Shown one piece after another: positions 8,828-17,310 of a stretch of 54,814 bases of DNA (positions are counted from its first letter, which is position 1; every line of letters starts with the position of its first letter). Both the position numbers and the translations under genes were made by a program. The stretch covers positions 1 to 54,814 of the forward strand of contig CALHWE010000020.1 of NCBI GenBank assembly GCA_938036785.1, written 5' to 3'. This stretch comes from an uncultured Candidatus Saccharibacteria bacterium. GTDB taxonomy: Bacteria > Patescibacteriota > Saccharimonadia > Saccharimonadales > Saccharimonadaceae. Below the pieces are notes generated by a model. The model saw nothing but the letters and a program-made list of their open reading frames with translations. It was not told the DNA's origin and ran no database searches.

Positions 8828-9635
8828 CCCCCGTACCGAGCAGCGTCTTGCCCAGCTTGCGCAGCAGCCACCACAGTCATTGCTTCTTGTTGGTGCGCCT
8901 GGGCTTGGGCTTATGACCGCAGCACGACAGGTTGCGGGCCGCACCGCACTTATCCTCCGGCCCCACGCCAGCCAGGGCCATGATGACCAGCAACGCGGGA
9001 CAATTCGCGTTGATGACATCCGCTCGCTTCACACACTTACTCAGGGCAAGGCAACGGCTCGGCAATTTGTCATTATCGATGATGCCGACCGGATGACACC
9101 TGCCGCCCAAAATGCCTTCCTTAAGCTCCTCGAAGAGCCACCCTATGCGCTTCATCTCATTCTCACCAGTCATCAGCCCCAACGCTTGCTGGCAACAATT
9201 CGCTCACGCGTCCAGACCGTCCGTATCATCCCACCCCAGCAAACCCAAACAGCTGCTCAGCTTGGCCAGCTTGGCATTATTGACCCGACGCGCCGCGCCC
9301 AGCTGCAGTTTATTGCTCAGCAGCAACCTGCGACGATCGCACGCTTGGCCGCTAATAACGAGGAGTTTCGCACCATTGCTCTGGCAATGACCGACGCACG
9401 CCACTATATCACTGGTGCTACCCGCCAACGCATCGTGATTGGGCAGCGCTATAGCCACGATCGAGCTCGTGCATTGCTCTTACTTGAGTGCGTGTTGCAC
9501 ATTATATGGCATACACTTCGGACGAAACCATCGCGGCAGCTGCTTACCCAGGCAGAACATATCGCACGCGCACACGAGCGCATTACTGCCAATGCCAGCG
9601 TGCGGATTCAGCTGCTGGCATGTGGTATACTATAA
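8808..9635 (+). CDS. holB: DNA polymerase III delta' subunit (clamp-loader ATPase-like)
   Basis: Clamp-loader component related to DnaX; 275 residues when started at ATG 8808, which has GAGGGAG just upstream. An upstream ATG at 8709 would bury 100 bases in the RluA gene and adds no conserved sequence. The P-loop region reads GAPGLGLMTAA, so the GKT/S of a working Walker A is missing, as is usual for delta'. The sensor/hinge block DDADRMTPAAQNAFLKLLEE, LILTSH and the SRV trio of the clamp loader are present. dnaX (30.2 kb) encodes the catalytic subunit in the same window. Confidence 0.87.
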   Translation: MSSLVYNPRTEQRLAQLAQQPPQSLLLVGAPGLGLMTAARQVAGRTALILRPHASQGHDDQQRGTIRVDDIRSLHTLTQGKATARQFVIIDDADRMTPAAQNAFLKLLEEPPYALHLILTSHQPQRLLATIRSRVQTVRIIPPQQTQTAAQLGQLGIIDPTRRAQLQFIAQQQPATIARLAANNEEFRTIALAMTDARHYITGATRQRIVIGQRYSHDRARALLLLECVLHIIWHTLRTKPSRQLLTQAEHIARAHERITANASVRIQLLACGIL

Positions 9636-9637
9636 CT

Positions 9638-10531
9638 ATGTATGGATTATTATTGGTAGCCTGCGCTGGCGCTTTTGCCTTGTGGCAGCAGCAATCAGTT
9701 GCCGAGACCACCTCACAATTACCAATGCGCCTCTCGGGTAAGCTTGATCGCCTGTGGGAGGTGGCTCAGGAGTCACTCCGCGATCGACGTTATCTCCGCG
9801 CCGAGAAGGCACTGCTCACGATTTTGCGGGTAGACGAGCGTAATGCAACCGCATATAATCGTCTCGGTATTTTATACGCCAAGCAGAAGGCATTTGATGA
9901 TGCGATTGAGTGTTTTGAGATCGCTCAAAGCCTCGAGCCAAGCGCTTCGAGCTTGCATAACGTTGGCCTCATCTATTACGAAACCAAGCGCTACGACAAA
10001 GCTGCTCTCGCCTTTGAACAAGCACTCGCAATGGAGGATAAGCTCGCTGCCAGACATATTGCCTATGCTAAGGTGCAGGAAAAGCTCGGCCATAGTAAGA
10101 AAATGCTAGAGTCACTTGAGCGGGCTGCCAAGCTAGAGCCTGGTACTCAAACATATCAGCTCCTGGCCGAAGGTTACGAACGAGCTGGCGACCACAAAAA
10201 AGCTCAGCGCATCCGCGCCAAGATGCAACCCCAGCCTACTTCTGCGCAACCACCGCAGCAGCAGCACCGAGCACAACCAGAGCCTCGCCAGCAACCCCAG
10301 CAACGCATTACTGTGCCGTCTCAGCAGGTAGAGCAACAACCTTCAACGGCGTATTACCATCCACCGGCTGCATTGCCTGCTCCAGCAGCGCCAGTGTATA
10401 CTCAAGCACCTCCTCAGCCGCAGCCAAATGCTGCATACAGTCGACAGTCCGCTGCTGTTCATCCGCCAGCACGAGCCCCAATGCCCGCCAACCGCATCCA
10501 GCGCAGCGCGCCACGCCGCATTACGATGTAG
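9638..10531 (+). CDS. TPR-repeat protein with N-terminal membrane helix
   Basis: A 297-residue protein. Residues 1-18 form a short hydrophobic helix (MYGLLLVACAGAFALW), probably an anchor. Residues 35-190 contain four to five tetratricopeptide repeats, for example NATAYNRLGILYAKQKAFDD and SSLHNVGLIYYETKRYDKAA. The last 100 residues are a Pro/Gln/Ala-rich disordered tail. The start was set at ATG 9638 because TATACT ends 6 nt upstream; the -10 overlaps the last codons of holB, and the larger upstream frame is antisense-free but implausible. TPR proteins scaffold complexes; the partner is unknown. Confidence 0.8.
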   Translation: MYGLLLVACAGAFALWQQQSVAETTSQLPMRLSGKLDRLWEVAQESLRDRRYLRAEKALLTILRVDERNATAYNRLGILYAKQKAFDDAIECFEIAQSLEPSASSLHNVGLIYYETKRYDKAALAFEQALAMEDKLAARHIAYAKVQEKLGHSKKMLESLERAAKLEPGTQTYQLLAEGYERAGDHKKAQRIRAKMQPQPTSAQPPQQQHRAQPEPRQQPQQRITVPSQQVEQQPSTAYYHPPAALPAPAAPVYTQAPPQPQPNAAYSRQSAAVHPPARAPMPANRIQRSAPRRITM

Positions 10532-10568
10532 CGCCAGCGGTATAAGGTAGATAAAGGCTAAGTACAAT

Positions 10569-10600
10569 AATAAGGCAGCAGTATGTATGCTGCCTTATTT
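10569..10600. terminator. Terminator after the TPR gene
   Basis: A perfect 12-bp inverted repeat, AATAAGGCAGCA/TGCTGCCTTATT, with a 7-nt loop. The flanks are T- and A-rich but short. It may act in both directions. The following 190 bases to the tRNA terminator show no gene. Confidence 0.7.
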
Positions 10601-10756
10601 ACATTCTCAGGGCGGGGGTTCTCGCTGCGTAAGCCTGATATATCACTATCCTCACTACACATACACAGAATTACCACACTTCCAACATTATTCTTTGTGC
10701 GTCCATGCAGAGAGTAGGGAATATGTCCTCACCAATTACAGCTACTACGTAATTGC

Positions 10757-10792
10757 AAAAAACAAAAAAGACCTCCTCCTTAAGAAAGTCTT
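10757..10792 (-). terminator. Terminator of the tRNA-Tyr/tRNA-Thr transcript
   Basis: On the minus strand AAGACTTTCTT pairs with GAGGAGGTCTT (with G-U pairs) and is followed by TTTTGTTTTTT. It lies just downstream of tRNA-Thr(UGU). Confidence 0.65.
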
Positions 10793-10805
10793 CGCTATAT
10801 ACGTA

Positions 10806-10882
10806 TGGAGCCGCTTTACGGATTCGAACCGTAGACCTACTGTTTACAAAACAGTTGCTCTGACCAGCTGAGCTAAAGCGGC
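10806..10882 (-). tRNA. tRNA-Thr (anticodon UGU)
   Basis: Acceptor GCCGCTT/AAGCGGC, D-arm AGCTCAGCTGGTCAGAGC, anticodon stem ACTGT/ACAGT with loop TTTGTAA, T-loop TTCGAAT, and an encoded CCA end. It is the second gene of a tRNA-Tyr/tRNA-Thr minus-strand unit. Confidence 0.95.
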
Positions 10883-10887
10883 AGAAA

Positions 10888-10972
10888 TGGTACCGGAGGT
10901 AGGACTCGAACCTACGAAGCTAAAAAGCGGGAGATTTACAGTCTCCTGTCATTGCCACTAGACGACTCCGGC
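10888..10972 (-). tRNA. tRNA-Tyr (anticodon GUA)
   Basis: A class II tRNA with acceptor GCCGGAG/CTCCGGT, anticodon stem GGAGA/TCTCC with loop CTGTAAA, and a long variable arm as expected for bacterial tRNA-Tyr. CCA is encoded. The downstream gene is tRNA-Thr(UGU), 5 nt away. Confidence 0.94.
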
Positions 10973-10997
10973 AAATAAAATGAACTAACTGTGAATT

Positions 10998-11025
10998 AGT
11001 ATAGCAAATTTTTTGCCAATGTCAA
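10998..11025 (-). promoter_or_regulatory. Sigma70-type promoter of the tRNA-Tyr/Thr unit
   Basis: On the minus strand TTGACA (11020-11025) and TATACT (10998-11003) are 16 nt apart. This is a near-consensus promoter, positioned about 18 nt before the mature tRNA-Tyr end. Confidence 0.8.
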
Positions 11026-11112
11026 AGTGCGAAAAACACAAATCACACAATCTCTTACGATCATGCAACGTACCTCTGTTAATAAAAGGACTTTTGCGAT
11101 ATACTGCACTCT

Positions 11113-11850
11113 ATGACAAAAAAGTATTTCGATCATATTCTTATTGCCGCTACGCTCGATAGGCCGCCACAGGCTCGTCACGTACGAGAAGATTACCAGC
11201 CAACCGAGTGGCCAATATCAGAGGAAGAGCTCCGCAGACATCCTCTTATACCACTTTTTCCATCCCTTGTTGTGCGAAAGGATAGCGAGGTAGACACTAA
11301 ACAGCGTGACAAAATAGCCAACCATGTCGAGCAACTTGCCCGCGACCTCACACCATTTACCGTGCAATGGGGCCGCGAGATAGGGATGAGCGGGTCTGCA
11401 AAAAGCCCTCTCCATGCCAAAGAAATCACTCATGGCCGTGATAAAATCCTCGCCATCCGCAATGCACTTGGCTGTCTAGCTATGGAGTTGGAAATACTTC
11501 ATAATGCGCCCAGCTCACTGCTATATGCTCAGTATAAGCCAGGTAACTCACTAATGTCGTCGACCATAAGAGAAAAACAAATCGACTTTATTAGCATATT
11601 TACTACTCGCTCCTACGATAAATCGAGTCCTCTCGGTGGTGGGCCTCGGTCGATCACCCGGTGCGACTATCCACTTGGCTTATACTGCACTCCACGATCA
11701 TCAATTGAGTCTTATAGAGACGACTATCCAATAACTACAGCGGCAGCTTATGGCTTAGCCGAAGTTACTCCTCCACAGCGAGGCCGTCACCAAGCACCAG
11801 CCCCAACAGGTCGTGTCTATCGGCTACCACGCCACCGCCGGCCGGTCTAA
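11113..11850 (+). CDS. Hypothetical protein
   Basis: A 245-residue protein that I do not recognise. It is soluble-looking, without signal peptide or membrane helix. The middle (about residues 60-150) is helical and charged. The last 60 residues are rich in Pro, Arg, Ser and Gly and probably disordered. The opening KKYFDHILIAATLDRP faintly recalls the first strand of 2H phosphoesterases, but the two HxT/S motifs of that family are absent, so this is not claimed. TATACT (11100-11105) lies 7 nt before the ATG, so a leaderless mRNA is expected. It stands alone between two tRNA units on the opposite strand. Confidence 0.7.
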   Translation: MTKKYFDHILIAATLDRPPQARHVREDYQPTEWPISEEELRRHPLIPLFPSLVVRKDSEVDTKQRDKIANHVEQLARDLTPFTVQWGREIGMSGSAKSPLHAKEITHGRDKILAIRNALGCLAMELEILHNAPSSLLYAQYKPGNSLMSSTIREKQIDFISIFTTRSYDKSSPLGGGPRSITRCDYPLGLYCTPRSSIESYRDDYPITTAAAYGLAEVTPPQRGRHQAPAPTGRVYRLPRHRRPV

Positions 11851-11943
11851 ACTCGTTTCTGATAGTACTCGGCAAGGAAGAGGGCTTCTCGCCATATATT
11901 TCAGCGAGCGAAAAACATCCTCACTACCCTCACTATCGGTCAA

Positions 11944-11974
11944 TAACAAAGATCACCCCAGCAATGGGGTGATC
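11944..11974 (-). terminator. Terminator of tRNA-Thr(GGU)
   Basis: GATCACCCC/GGGGTGATC with a 6-nt loop; on the minus strand it is followed by TTTGTTATT. It lies 15 nt beyond the tRNA 3' end. Confidence 0.8.
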
Positions 11975-11988
11975 AACAAATTCAGCCA

Positions 11989-12064
11989 TGGAGCCACGAT
12001 CGGGGCTTGAACCCGAGACCTCATCCTTACCATGGATGCGCTCTACCAACTGAGCTATCGCGGC
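11989..12064 (-). tRNA. tRNA-Thr (anticodon GGU)
   Basis: Acceptor GCCGCGA/TCGTGGC, D-arm AGCTCAGTTGGTAGAGC, anticodon stem CATCC/GGATG with loop ATGGTAA, T-loop TTCAAGC, encoded CCA. On the minus strand a possible promoter, TTGCTG and TAGAAT 17 nt apart, lies directly upstream. The remaining intergenic bases to 12434 show only this and the promoter of the next plus-strand gene. Confidence 0.95.
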
Positions 12065-12434
12065 ATTACTTGGTATTCTACCATACGAGGTACGTACCAG
12101 CAAGCCTTACTGATTTGGTTCTTGGTGCGCTCATTCTGCCAGCACACTTACCCTTACTCTTCGCTGCTTCGTCTATAGAGCATGCGAGGTTCTACCAGTG
12201 GTCAGCCTACCTCATATAGCATCTATGACTTGGCTTTTTGTGCCATACTCAATGTCACAATTGGGGAGGTTATGATACGTCTATACATAATTCTCCTAGA
12301 ATCCATTGACAAATGGGGGTATTCGTGGCTACAATACATATTATCTATCGTTCGAGCGATCTCTTGTCGATAGAGTGTTTGTACGATAAAGTTTCGTGTT
12401 AGAATAAGGATAACCATTAAATAAAGAGGAGTCT

Positions 12435-14192
12435 ATGGCAATGGCTGGTTTTATACAGTGTATGGAAGTAATCGACAGGTATCGTTGGTGGATTGGAGGG
12501 GTGATATTCCTCATGGTCGTCCTGAGTTGGTGGCTCCGCGTGGCGAGTGCCCGCAAGAATAAAACTTACACTGCAACACTCCGCAAAAAATACGCAGTCT
12601 TAGTCGTTGCTGAGGATGAAGACCCGGAAGTTTTCGAGAGCTGTCTCGCCAGCATCAAAGAGCATAGCAAGCCAACGCAGCTACTTGTCTCGATTAACGA
12701 CGCCTCGCGCGCTCATCAATCTCTCCGAGCAATCGCCAAGGAATACGCGACAACGGTGGTCGAGCAGCCTGAGATGATGAGCTATGATGCGCAGCTTGCC
12801 TCACTGATTGAAAAAGTGCGGCGTGTAAGTCTTGTGATTGTCACAACCCCGCGTGCGCACTGGACAACATCGACAATTAACCTCCTTTTACCCTTTGCCG
12901 AGTCAACTATTGGGCTCGTCAGTGGCCGCCAACAATACACTGGCGGGGCGACGCTCTCTCAGCGAATCGGCAGTTGGCTCCTCGATATGCAGCAGCGTGT
13001 TATTCTGCCCATGCAGAGCCGCCACGGCCAGGCTTATGCTATAACGAGTGACACCTTTGCCATTCGGCTTGAGCTGCTCAAGCACGTTACCCAGAGCAGT
13101 GCAGTAGTGCAGCCATGTGCCGCGCATCATCCGTCAAGTATCGCACTGTCTCTGCCTGCACACTACCACGCAGCCTACCAGCACAGTGCTCTCACGCAGA
13201 TCAACCACCCGGCAGAGCTCTACCGGATTGCAAGCAGCTATACCCAGCTGAGTCGCGCCGCCTATTGGCAACTCTGGCATCAGCACGCACGTATCTGGCA
13301 AGCAGGGCTACTTGTCTGGCTTACACATATTGGCTTTTGCTTTGCAAGCTTACTCTATCTTGGGGCGCTAATCGTGCTTAGTAGCACGCTCGTCAACAAC
13401 GTATACAGTGCTCTGACTGGAGCCGCGACTACTGCAACGCTCTGGAGCAGTGTAACGATCCTTGGGCTCGTGCTTGGCTGGTTTATATGGCAGGCCATAC
13501 GCAATATTCCACACCTTAAGCATCACCCACGCGACCTATGGCTCCTGCCACTCTATCTTCCTATCGCTGGTAGTCTCGCGCTCACGAGCAAACTATGGGC
13601 GCTCGTTACACTCACTCGCCACCACGCACCTGCTCCATCGAGCGCACTTCGTCAATATGCAACTGGTCTCGCGGCAATTGTCCTGCTGCTCATTACAGTG
13701 CCACTCGCATATGTCGTAGCAATGATCCCAGCTCAGCAACCACAAGAAGCTCCGCACCGCCCTGCACAAACTGCTCCACAGCCGCAGCAGCAACGTGATA
13801 ATCGCGGCAATACAGACAAGAAGCAAGCTAACCGCCCAGTGACTACCTCGAGTCAATCGCAAGCGCAGCACGCTCCAGCTCATTCTGAGAAGAAGAACCA
13901 GGCTACCACATCAGAGCAAAAGCCAATCATACTGACTGCCCAAGATGGTGACTCACAATCGCTTTTGGCACGGCGCTTCATCAAGAGTCATCACCAAGCT
14001 CAGCAGCTTAACCCTGCGCAGGCTGCATATGCCGAGAATCGCTTAGTAGCCTTGATGGGGCAGCGCGATGACATTGACAGTGGTGAGACCTTCACGGTGA
14101 GCAGTTCGCAGCTTGCTACGGTTGTTGCCGAGGCCCAAGCGCTCAGTGCTGACGAGCAGGCCAACTGGGCAACCTATGCCGCTGCTGAATAG
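12435..14192 (+). CDS. Degenerate GT2-like membrane protein with C-terminal LysM-like region
   Basis: A 585-residue membrane protein. One helix at about 18-37 is followed by a cytoplasmic domain (about 50-270) with the outline of a family 2 glycosyltransferase (YAVLVVAEDEDPEVFESCLA at the first strand, QLSRA at the usual QxxRW site). The catalytic DxD position reads VIVTTPRAHW, so the acidic residues are missing. Four further membrane helices follow (about 300-430), then a Gln/Pro/Ser-rich linker. The C-terminal 85 residues (ILTAQDGDSQSLLARR onward) resemble a LysM-type fold. AGAGGAGT precedes the ATG. Possible role: a cell-envelope protein, perhaps no longer catalytic (inference). Confidence 0.65.
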   Translation: MAMAGFIQCMEVIDRYRWWIGGVIFLMVVLSWWLRVASARKNKTYTATLRKKYAVLVVAEDEDPEVFESCLASIKEHSKPTQLLVSINDASRAHQSLRAIAKEYATTVVEQPEMMSYDAQLASLIEKVRRVSLVIVTTPRAHWTTSTINLLLPFAESTIGLVSGRQQYTGGATLSQRIGSWLLDMQQRVILPMQSRHGQAYAITSDTFAIRLELLKHVTQSSAVVQPCAAHHPSSIALSLPAHYHAAYQHSALTQINHPAELYRIASSYTQLSRAAYWQLWHQHARIWQAGLLVWLTHIGFCFASLLYLGALIVLSSTLVNNVYSALTGAATTATLWSSVTILGLVLGWFIWQAIRNIPHLKHHPRDLWLLPLYLPIAGSLALTSKLWALVTLTRHHAPAPSSALRQYATGLAAIVLLLITVPLAYVVAMIPAQQPQEAPHRPAQTAPQPQQQRDNRGNTDKKQANRPVTTSSQSQAQHAPAHSEKKNQATTSEQKPIILTAQDGDSQSLLARRFIKSHHQAQQLNPAQAAYAENRLVALMGQRDDIDSGETFTVSSSQLATVVAEAQALSADEQANWATYAAAE

Positions 14193-14275
14193 CAAATCCT
14201 CATCGCCACTAGCATTACACCATGAGCTATGCTATAATCAACCAAGATGTTTTATAAAATCTAACGAGTAAAGAA

Positions 14276-14485
14276 ATGGCAAAGAAGAACAATACAAAGC
14301 GAAAGATTATTGCTCTTGTGAGCAACCTCACCAAACACCGTACCTACGTAACACGTAAGAACACGATGAATACTCCAGATAAGCTTGTTCTGCGCAAGTA
14401 TGACCCAATCGCTCGCCGGCATGCTACCTACACTGAGACAAAGAAATCGCTCGGCCGTAACGAGGTCAAACCGCGCAAAGGCTAG
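14276..14485 (+). CDS. rpmG: 50S ribosomal protein L33, cysteine-free form
   Basis: bL33 near the ribosomal E site; 69 residues. The block YVTRKNTMNTPDKLVLRKYD is diagnostic. Both CxxC pairs of zinc-binding L33 are absent, so this is the zinc-independent type. The gene has its own promoter (TGCTATAAT at 14230-14238) and a leader of about 30 nt, with a terminator directly after it. Confidence 0.9.
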   Translation: MAKKNNTKRKIIALVSNLTKHRTYVTRKNTMNTPDKLVLRKYDPIARRHATYTETKKSLGRNEVKPRKG

Positions 14486-14505
14486 TCTTACCGCAATAAC
14501 AATCA

Positions 14506-14536
14506 AAAACAGCATTCACTCACGAATGCTGTTTTT
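14506..14536 (+). terminator. Terminator of rpmG
   Basis: AAAACAGCATTC/GAATGCTGTTTT, 6-nt loop, then a U-rich tail. Strong intrinsic terminator. Confidence 0.9.
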
Positions 14537-14733
14537 CGTGTCAGCGATCAATTGCAAAGGTTAGTATAGCTACCGATGCGGTTCTTTGATCGATTGTTTA
14601 CATGTTACTACCTGTAGTCTTTGTTTTTCTGCGTCAGTTTTTACTCACTATTTTATTTGGGTGATGTTCCTAAAGGACTACCACTAGACCTGGCAACTGG
14701 CAAATGCTTAATCACCAGCGTAAGTGATAAGGC

Positions 14734-14773
14734 TTTAAGTAGCATTACTTCTTTTTAAGTAGCATTACTTCTT
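14734..14773. repeat. Perfect 20-bp tandem duplication, each unit containing a small palindrome
   Basis: Two exact, adjacent copies of TTTAAGTAGCATTACTTCTT (14734-14753 and 14754-14773). Each contains AAGTA-GCAT-TACTT, a small stem-loop. It sits in a 305-bp stretch (14537-14841) between rpmG and a convergent gene; I see no gene, RNA or promoter elsewhere in that stretch. Confidence 0.85.
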
Positions 14774-14841
14774 ACTGTATTCTTAAAAGATAGAAGAGGG
14801 GAAGGGTATGGAAACTATCGCTCAGATTTCAGTGCTCAAGA

Positions 14842-15588
14842 CTATCTATGGCGATACCCCTGGTGAATAGTGGCATGGCGCTCAGCCTGTGCAGTGGCAA
14901 GCTGCTCGGCAAACACGTCGAATGTCGCTGCTAGCCATAGACCGTCAGAAACCATCCGGTCAAGCAGCTCCATCGTCGGCGTTGCCATAGCAGCATAGAT
15001 ATAGAGGACACCGCTCGAGATCTCAATACTGAGATCATCAAAATGCGACACTATCACCGATGCTACATCAGGCGTGAGGTAGCGTTCTATCTCAACTGCT
15101 CGCCCAAGCTCACCATACACCGTATATTTCTGCATAAATTCTTCTGGTTGCGGCCCAAACATCCCGAGCCGGAGTGGTTGCAATTTATAGCTCGGGTAGC
15201 TAGCAATCTTGCCTTGTCGGCCAATAAACATATACGGTACATCACGGCGCGTGTACATATCTACCGCGGCTATCAGCCACTGTTGAGGCGAAGGCTTGGG
15301 ACTATTGGCAATGCGCACCATATCTCGCCGCGACACAAGTGTGACATTATAACCGCGAATATTACCCACGCTATAGTGCCTATCGCGATGGGTCGTCGAC
15401 ATAGTGTAGCCGCGGATTGGGTGGTAGTCGTCATCTCGCGGGTTGATTGTCCCAAAATAAATTAAGCCAGCTTGCTCGGCAAACTGCTGCACTATCTTGC
15501 GCGCAGCCGAACGCTCTGCAAAAGCCGCTGGCGAAACCTGCCGCACGACACGCTTGACGCGGTGGGTAATGGCATCATGGGCTGACAT
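14842..15588 (-). CDS. Hypothetical protein
   Basis: A 248-residue soluble protein that I cannot assign. The N-terminal 30 residues are basic. The centre has mixed alpha/beta character, with segments such as GLIYFGTINPRDDDYHPIRG and YMFIGRQGKIASYPSYKLQP; no catalytic signature is visible. On the minus strand TATACT ends 6 nt before the ATG, another leaderless start. The gene reads toward rpmG, with the repeat region in between. Confidence 0.75.
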   Translation of the reverse strand: MSAHDAITHRVKRVVRQVSPAAFAERSAARKIVQQFAEQAGLIYFGTINPRDDDYHPIRGYTMSTTHRDRHYSVGNIRGYNVTLVSRRDMVRIANSPKPSPQQWLIAAVDMYTRRDVPYMFIGRQGKIASYPSYKLQPLRLGMFGPQPEEFMQKYTVYGELGRAVEIERYLTPDVASVIVSHFDDLSIEISSGVLYIYAAMATPTMELLDRMVSDGLWLAATFDVFAEQLATAQAERHATIHQGYRHR

Positions 15589-15612
15589 AACTCCAGTATA
15601 TCACTCCTTTAG

Positions 15613-15638
15613 GCAAAAAATACCTCCGTCAGGGAGGT
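15613..15638 (-). terminator. Terminator of tRNA-Trp
   Basis: Minus strand ACCTCC/GGAGGT with a 5-nt loop followed by ATTTTTTG. It lies 13 nt from the tRNA. Confidence 0.8.
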
Positions 15639-15650
15639 TGGATACTATTG

Positions 15651-15725
15651 TGGCAGGGGCATGAGGAATCGAACCTCAATCTACGGTTTTGGAGACCGTT
15701 ATACTAGCCGTTGTACTATGCCCCT
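15651..15725 (-). tRNA. tRNA-Trp (anticodon CCA)
   Basis: Acceptor AGGGGCA/TGCCCCT, anticodon stem ACGGT/ACCGT with loop CTCCAAA, T-loop TTCGATT, CCA encoded. A TATACT -10 lies upstream on the minus strand. Confidence 0.95.
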
Positions 15726-15850
15726 CTGTACTGTCTCCAGTATATCAAATCTATAGCCAAACCGGAAGAACTTTATATGGTAAAGCGAATATTGATTTGG
15801 TTTATGCTAAAAATCCCTTGCACCACGCGGAGTCTGCTATAATAAAATAC

Positions 15851-16513
15851 ATGCAACCAACGCCTCCAGTTCGGCCCTTTGCAATACTCATGGTTGGCTT
15901 GCCCGGTAGCGGCAAGACATTTTTTGCCGCTCAGTTTGCCAAGGCCTTTGGCTCACCCTTTATTGACATTAACGAGCTCTCGGGCTACTGCCAAGACGAT
16001 GCAGCTGCAGCAGTAGTAGGGAAAACATTTTTACAAGAGATCGCTAAAACCAAGCAGCCTTTCATATACGAGGGCGATAGCAACACCCGGGCTCGCCGAA
16101 GTGAATTTGTCCGCTGGGCACGTAGTGAAGGGTATCGGCCAGTGATTATTTGGGTCCAAACGGATGTAACAACAGCCCGAAGCCGAAGCGTCAAGAATCA
16201 GCGGCTCTCACGTGAGGCGTTTGATTACTACGTACGGCGCTTTAGTGAGCCCACCGCTGGCGAGCTCTATTTTGTCATCAGCGGCAAGCACCCGTACTCA
16301 TCACAGTCCCGGGCTGCCCTGACCTTCTTAAAGCAAATCGGTCAACAGACTGAAGACGAAGCTCTGCCGAGCAAAGCACCAGCCACAGCTCCACCAGCAG
16401 CAAAGCAACGCACTCAAGTGCCACCACAGACACCAGCCAGTCACTCAATGCGCGCTATGTCAAGCGCCCCACGGCGAGGACAAATTCGTTCGGCACGCTA
16501 CATTGTACAATAA
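15851..16513 (+). CDS. P-loop kinase-like ATPase (AAA_33 type)
   Basis: A 220-residue P-loop protein of the small-molecule/zeta-toxin/polynucleotide kinase-like group. Walker A is GLPGSGKT (Lys22), and an arginine-rich lid (TARSRSVKNQRLSREAFDYY) lies around residues 110-130. The last 50 residues are a Pro/Ala/Gln-rich tail. The frame is open further upstream, but TATAAT (15838-15843) ends 7 nt before ATG 15851 and the extra residues overlap the tRNA-Trp gene, so the shorter form is chosen. Substrate unknown. It shares its strand with the metallopeptidase gene, 37 nt on. Confidence 0.75.
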   Translation: MQPTPPVRPFAILMVGLPGSGKTFFAAQFAKAFGSPFIDINELSGYCQDDAAAAVVGKTFLQEIAKTKQPFIYEGDSNTRARRSEFVRWARSEGYRPVIIWVQTDVTTARSRSVKNQRLSREAFDYYVRRFSEPTAGELYFVISGKHPYSSQSRAALTFLKQIGQQTEDEALPSKAPATAPPAAKQRTQVPPQTPASHSMRAMSSAPRRGQIRSARYIVQ

Positions 16514-16550
16514 AATAACATCTTGGCTAAAAGGAGGGAGGCTTTTATCT

Positions 16551-17249
16551 ATGTCTTCTACGCTCCACGACGATGAGTTTGGTGATATCGCCATCAAGCG
16601 CAGCGCCAAAGCGCGTTCCATCACACTACGTCTCGCACCAAATGGCCAACTCTGCGCCAACGCCCCGCGGCACGCACCACTCTTTCTCGTCCGTCACAGC
16701 ATTGCAACCCATCGTCAAGCACTCCGCCAGCTCCTGCGCCAGCATGCTGCACATATTTATCAAGACGGAGAGACAATTGGTAAACATCACTCGATCGCTA
16801 TCATCCGCACACAGATGGTTGATCAGCCTACTGTGCGCATTGCGAGGCAAAAGCTGCTCGTCTCTCTCCCACCAGAGCATACTATAGACGAGCCAGCCGT
16901 TCAGTGCGCTATCCGACAAGAAGTTGCAACCATCTTGCGCCGCGAAGCCAAAGCCTATTTGCCACAGCGCCTCCACGAGCTTGCTGCGCGCACCAACTCA
17001 ACCTACCAGCGTATTCGCTTCAGCCATGCGAGCACTCGATGGGGAAGCTGCAGCAGCACAGGTACAATTAGCCTTAATATCGCGCTCATGAAACTCCCCA
17101 ATGAGCTGATTGATTACGTCTTGATCCACGAGCTTTGCCACACTCACCATATGAATCACTCGTCAGCCTTTTGGGGGCTGGTAGAGCGGTATGATCCTCA
17201 CTACCGATCACACCGGCAGCGGCTTAAGCACGAAACACCAATGATATAG
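16551..17249 (+). CDS. YgjP/DUF45-type metallopeptidase
   Basis: A zinc metallopeptidase-like protein of the WLM/YgjP group, 232 residues. The zinc motif HELCHTHHMNH (His193, Glu194, His197) is preceded by the family block TRWGSCSSTGTISLN. The start at ATG 16551 is supported by AAGGAGGGAGG; an ATG at 16503 would overlap the upstream gene without a ribosome binding site. Cytoplasmic by sequence. The biological substrate of this family is not established. It probably forms a short unit with the kinase-like gene. Confidence 0.88.
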   Translation: MSSTLHDDEFGDIAIKRSAKARSITLRLAPNGQLCANAPRHAPLFLVRHSIATHRQALRQLLRQHAAHIYQDGETIGKHHSIAIIRTQMVDQPTVRIARQKLLVSLPPEHTIDEPAVQCAIRQEVATILRREAKAYLPQRLHELAARTNSTYQRIRFSHASTRWGSCSSTGTISLNIALMKLPNELIDYVLIHELCHTHHMNHSSAFWGLVERYDPHYRSHRQRLKHETPMI

Positions 17250-17274
17250 CATAAGCAAATATCACACAAAACGC

Positions 17275-17304
17275 TTGTGCCTACCGTCATACTCCAGGTA
17301 TACT
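17275..17304 (+). promoter_or_regulatory. Promoter of the histidine kinase gene
   Basis: TTGTGC (17275-17280) and TATACT (17299-17304) are 18 nt apart; the GTG start is 6 nt after the -10. The TTG at 17275, a possible start by frame alone, is part of the -35 box. Confidence 0.7.
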
Positions 17305-17310
17305 AGAAGC

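Noticed and set aside
10587..10871. 94-codon open frame between the TPR gene and the tRNAs
   Set aside because: It runs into tRNA-Thr and its terminator on the opposite strand and has no protein-like pattern.
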